Source: Eutypella sp. D-1
Taxonomy: Eukaryota; Ascomycota; Sordariomycetes; Xylariales; Diatrypaceae
Length of the DNA: 64,000 bases
Assembly: GCA_023313575.1 (NCBI GenBank)
Contig: JAJTTP010000001.1
Location: forward strand, 2,728,001-2,792,000
Reading direction: 5' to 3'
The translations under genes were made by a program, and so were the position numbers. The notes under the pieces were generated by a model. That model had not been told where the DNA came from and did not search any database. It saw only the letters and a list, made by a program, of their open reading frames with translations. Shown here in pieces: positions 63,367-64,000 of this stretch; positions within the stretch are counted from its first letter, which is position 1, and every line of letters starts with the position of its first letter.

Positions 63367-64000
63367 GGCGTCTGAGAGGCGACGTCAGAGCCGAGCCTGT
63401 CTAAGTAAGGGAAGGGAGAGGAGGAAAGCCTATGGATGACGTGGGGCCAGGATTGTATGGAAACAGAAAATGCAAGAGATTTAGTCGGTGTTTGTTGGTC
63501 TTTGTGGTCTCTGTGAAGATATTGTAATGGAGGTTGTTGCTGTTGCTGTTGCTGTTGCTGTTGTTGTTGTGGTTACTGTTGAAGTGTAGAAGAAAGTTAT
63601 TGGTGAAGGTATTGCCCAGGTGTTGTCGGGTTGTACTATGTAATTACTGAGGTCACCCTACGGGCTTCTTAGCTTGAGATGGCAACCACCTAGGCTGGTC
63701 TTGCGCGCACTTCAATGGTGGGTGAGCAGGCTGAGAAGAGCTGATGAAGCTCCCGTTTGCCTACTAGGTACCTACCTAGGATATGTAGGTACATACTTTT
63801 AAGTACATAATAGTACGGCATGGGGGTAGACCTTGCGTCAATATGCGCCAAACCGACCTAGTGTTTACTTCAGTAACTCATACTTAGGGTACTACTTAGG
63901 TAATAAAATGATCCACTCCTGATAGGTCTTGTCCAGACTTGGCTAACGGTATGCTTACATAAGTACTCAAGCACTAGTGCTAAGACGTACCCGACATATA
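63367..64000. promoter_or_regulatory. Upstream region of RPT4
   Basis: The leader and promoter of RPT4 should lie here. No exact proteasome control element was identified. It contains the GTTGCT repeat and several GTAGGTAC words. Confidence 0.4.
63533..63571. repeat. (GTTGCT)n repeat
   Basis: Hexanucleotide/trinucleotide repeat of GTTGCT units decaying into GTTGTT, about 165-205 nt upstream of the RPT4 start codon. Confidence 0.9.

Noticed and set aside
63655..63700. Possible proteasome control element near agatggcaacc upstream of RPT4
   Set aside because: It differs from the yeast GGTGGCAAA consensus at several positions and no matching site was found before PRE4.

Overview
This is genomic DNA from a filamentous ascomycete (Pezizomycotina, most probably a Sordariomycete). 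The support is short spliceosomal introns of about 50-180 nt with GTRNGT-type donors and CTRAC-like branch sites, long intergenic spacers full of simple repeats, and a gene set typical of these fungi: a Bem3-type RhoGAP, clathrin heavy chain, GFA1, proteasome PRE4 and RPT4, an FMP32-type mitochondrial protein, a HeLo-type cell-death protein and a small secreted Cys-rich protein. No bacterial operons, rRNA, convincing tRNA, CRISPR array or intact transposon was seen. The species cannot be named from the sequence.

Layout. 0.7-5.2 kb (minus): RhoGAP with PX and PH domains, whose N-terminus reaches beyond the long main exon. 5.2-13.3 kb: gene-poor, rich in microsatellites and the palindrome TACCTAGGTA. 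13.43 kb (plus): 121-aa secreted protein with ten cysteines. 16.0 kb (plus): single-RRM-like protein. 18.0 kb (minus): 62-aa membrane protein. 18.9-20.6 kb (plus): predicted beta-helix protein without a visible signal peptide. 21.3-22.2 kb (minus): mitochondrial coiled-coil protein of the FMP32/CCDC90 family. 24.3-29.6 kb (plus): clathrin heavy chain in four exons. 31.7-32.8 kb (minus): proteasome beta-7. 33.5-34.5 kb (plus): HCNGP/SAP30BP-type regulator. 34.8-36.5 kb (minus) and 37.2-39.6 kb (plus): a head-to-head pair made of a HeLo-like/pseudokinase protein and an intact Ser/Thr kinase. 39.9-43.6 kb (minus): Cys-rich P1B copper ATPase. 47.2-47.8 kb (minus): 71-aa three-exon protein. 51.2-52.6 kb (plus): probable mitochondrial conserved protein. 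54.0-56.9 kb (minus): GFA1. 61.9-63.4 kb (minus): 26S ATPase RPT4.

Most recognisable genes are housekeeping: membrane traffic (clathrin), polarity (RhoGAP), protein turnover (PRE4 in the 20S core, RPT4 in the 19S base), chitin precursor synthesis (GFA1) and mitochondria. The accessory part is the 34.8-43.6 kb block. There a protein with a putative membrane-active helical N-terminus and a catalytically dead kinase domain is transcribed divergently from a catalytically intact kinase, next to a metal-detoxification ATPase. The kinase pair is the most interesting candidate system: its layout resembles an RIPK/MLKL-type cell-death switch, but that link is inference. Multi-exon models were assembled by hand from splice signals, reading phase and family similarity. 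All coding lengths given are divisible by three.
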